Shown: piece after piece, positions 56,944 through 57,450 of the stretch
Layout: every line of letters starts with the position of its first letter
Position numbering within the stretch: position 1 is the stretch's first letter
Assembly (NCBI GenBank): GCA_031277255.1
Contig: JAITMS010000067.1
Location: 1-57,450 of the forward strand
Source of the DNA: Azonexus sp.
GTDB taxonomy: Bacteria; Pseudomonadota; Gammaproteobacteria; Burkholderiales; Rhodocyclaceae
Length of the DNA: 57,450 nucleotides
Direction of reading: 5' to 3'
Made by a program: the position numbers and the translations under genes
The notes under the pieces: generated by a model
Told to the model about the DNA's origin: nothing
Seen by the model: only the letters and a program-made list of their open reading frames with translations
The model's database searches: none

Positions 56944-57450
56944 TCAAGCTGTGGGCAGTTGAACCGTGATCCACTTCCATTCGGTGAACGTGTCGATATC
57001 AATGTCGGTTCCCTCCCGGCCAAAACCGCTGTTGCCGACGCCGCCGAAGGGAACGTGCGGTTCATCGGCGATGGTCGGGGCGTTGATGTGCACCATGCCC
57101 GCGTGAACCTGCCGGGAAAATTGCAGCGCCTTGGTGATGTCGCGGGTGAAAATGGCCGAACTCAGACCATAGCTGGTGTCGTTGGCGCGGGCGACGGCCT
57201 CCGCCAAATCGGCGACCGGATAGATCGAAGTGACCGGGCCGAAGGTTTCCTCGCGGCAGACGGTCATACCCTCGGCAACGCCGGTGAGGATGGTCGGCGT
57301 GCAGCGGTTGCCGATCCATTGGCCGCCGGTCAGCACCTTGGCTCCCTTGGCCACGGCGTCCTCGATATGGGCGCGCACCCGCTGCCGCTGGCGTTCGGAA
57401 ATGATCGGCCCGACCCAGGTGTTCGGGTCGCGCAGATCGCCGATGCCAAG
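56944..57450 (-). CDS. Aldehyde dehydrogenase, C-terminal part (runs off the window)
   Basis: The last 168 codons of an NAD(P)-dependent aldehyde dehydrogenase. Visible are VGPIISERQRQRVRAHIEDA, CREETFGPVTSIYPV, YGLSSAIFTRD and the closing VPFGGVGNSGFGREG. The catalytic Cys and Glu lie beyond the window edge. First visible gene of the minus-strand operon, 44 bp before the amidase-like gene. Confidence 0.94.
   Translation of the reverse strand, partial: LGIGDLRDPNTWVGPIISERQRQRVRAHIEDAVAKGAKVLTGGQWIGNRCTPTILTGVAEGMTVCREETFGPVTSIYPVADLAEAVARANDTSYGLSSAIFTRDITKALQFSRQVHAGMVHINAPTIADEPHVPFGGVGNSGFGREGTDIDIDTFTEWKWITVQLPTA

Overview
The window is dense, GC-rich proteobacterial DNA, most likely betaproteobacterial and possibly from a Rhodocyclales-like degrader. 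The reasons are the EttA sequence, the porin-like DUF1302 / DUF1329 / RND cassette typical of degraders of hydrophobic compounds, and the codon bias. The lineage call is an inference only. There are 47 protein-coding genes, the last one cut by the window edge. I found no rRNA, tRNA, CRISPR array or complete insertion sequence.

Layout. (1) 1-338: possible IS-end remnant, a REP-like hairpin and a short repeat, followed by the housekeeping gene ettA. (2) 2278-11333, + strand: a catabolic-looking run of LLM-class (F420-type) oxidoreductase, FAH-family hydrolase, M20 amidohydrolase, the fused Fo synthase FbiC, a cyclase-family metal hydrolase, an isopropylmalate/homocitrate-synthase-like enzyme and an AraC regulator. 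A convergent F420:NADPH oxidoreductase (npdG) follows at 11365-12039. (3) 12338-30997, + strand: one almost gapless 18.7-kb array. It starts with a three-subunit cytoplasmic Mo/W-bisMGD oxidoreductase (catalytic, four-cluster ferredoxin and NrfD membrane subunits) and fdhD. F420 side-chain genes cofE, cofD and cofC come next, then a Mo hydroxylase whose large subunit is a CoxG-CoxL fusion. The array ends with a maturation set: MoxR ATPase, VWA protein, XdhC, MoeA-like/MocA fusion, cysteine desulfurase and SufU-type scaffold. (4) 36172-30994, - strand: racemase-family protein, a Tat-exported isoquinoline-oxidoreductase-type Mo hydroxylase, a secreted cupin and an acyl-CoA dehydrogenase. (5) 36399-40486, + strand: AraC regulator, two ketopantoate-reductase-family enzymes and a creatinase-like M24 protein. 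(6) 40876-51632, + strand: YCF48-type lipoprotein, RND exporter, DUF1302 and DUF1329 proteins, then a third Mo hydroxylase. (7) 57450-51709, - strand: aldehyde dehydrogenase (partial), an amidase-fold protein without its catalytic Cys, Zn alcohol dehydrogenase, cytochrome c, a Tat-exported FAD oxidase and an AraC regulator.

How the parts fit. FbiC, CofC, CofD and CofE make F420. NpdG can reduce it with NADPH, and the LLM enzyme is the only visible consumer. Three different Mo hydroxylases lie within 32 kb, and only one has maturation genes beside it. With transport proteins for hydrophobic compounds, three AraC regulators, and ring-opening and acyl-processing enzymes, this looks like a catabolic island for a cyclic, perhaps N-heterocyclic or terpenoid/steroid-like, substrate that couples F420 chemistry to molybdenum hydroxylation. 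The substrate cannot be read from the sequence. Several enzymes carry substitutions at catalytic positions (amidase Cys to Ala, M24 Glu to His, M20 Asp to Asn, acyl-CoA dehydrogenase Glu to Asp, racemase Cys to Ser), which suggests non-standard chemistry.
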